Source: Propionibacteriaceae bacterium
GTDB lineage: Bacteria > Actinomycetota > Actinomycetes > Propionibacteriales > Propionibacteriaceae
Reading direction: 5' to 3'
NCBI GenBank assembly: GCA_030544185.1
Contig: JAUNRO010000231.1
Location: 1-5,333 of the forward strand
DNA: 5,333 bases
The notes under the pieces: generated by a model
What the model was told of the DNA's origin: nothing
The model's database searches: none
Seen by the model: only the letters and a program-made list of their open reading frames with translations
Translations under genes and position numbers: made by a program
Shown here: positions 5,323 to 5,333 of the stretch, one piece after another
Position numbering within the stretch: position 1 is the stretch's first letter
Layout of the letters: each line of letters opens with the position of its first letter

Positions 5323-5333
5323 TCGGCCTCCTA
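5319..5333 (+). CDS. Start of a downstream gene overlapping the DUF294 stop (partial)
   Basis: ATG at 5319 overlaps the DUF294 TGA as ATGA, and five codons (MIGLL) are visible before the window ends. No Shine-Dalgarno sequence stands out, so translation would depend on coupling. Known: DUF294/CBS genes are frequently followed by a DnaQ-like 3'-5' exonuclease gene. Five residues cannot confirm that here. Confidence 0.45.

Overview
The window is high-GC, gene-dense DNA with GTG starts, a TAnnnT-type candidate -10 box and short leaders. It looks like an actinobacterial chromosome. The isoprenyl transferase closely resembles Mycobacterium tuberculosis Rv1086. The divergent pair of hemolysin III gene and Z-isoprenyl diphosphate synthase matches the Rv1085c/Rv1086 arrangement, with a PIN-PhoH gene (Rv1095 type) nearby. 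I infer Mycobacteriales or a related order and cannot name the genus from sequence alone.

Left half, minus strand: a Z-isoprenyl diphosphate synthase (1356-2165) is followed downstream by phoH2 (1-1028), a PIN-domain RNase fused to a PhoH ATPase/helicase that runs off the left edge. The 327 bases between them are not empty. They contain a 10-bp palindrome, several GC-rich stem-loops, and a 34-codon small ORF (1025-1129) whose TGA overlaps the phoH2 GTG start as GTGA. Inside that small ORF an 8-9 nt element occurs twice in one orientation, with a single complement between the two copies, so the RNA can fold in two mutually exclusive ways just before the phoH2 ribosome binding site. This leader is the most interesting part of the window. 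It resembles the short upstream gene (phoAT) described for mycobacterial phoH2, with a possible attenuator on top.

Right half, plus strand: a hemolysin III/PAQR-family membrane protein (2428-3174) has a promoter region with two 12-bp direct repeats and an inverted repeat. Immediately after its stop come two near-identical 108-bp units, 123 bp apart, built of stem-loops. Next is a 617-aa soluble protein with a cyclic-nucleotide-binding-like domain, a CBS pair and a DUF294 nucleotidyltransferase-like region (3469-5322). A further gene starts inside its stop codon (ATGA) and leaves the window after five codons.

The genes do not form one pathway. The left half is polyprenyl-lipid precursor synthesis plus an RNA-processing or toxin-like protein. 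The right half is a membrane protein followed by a signalling/nucleotidyltransferase-like protein that starts a coupled operon.
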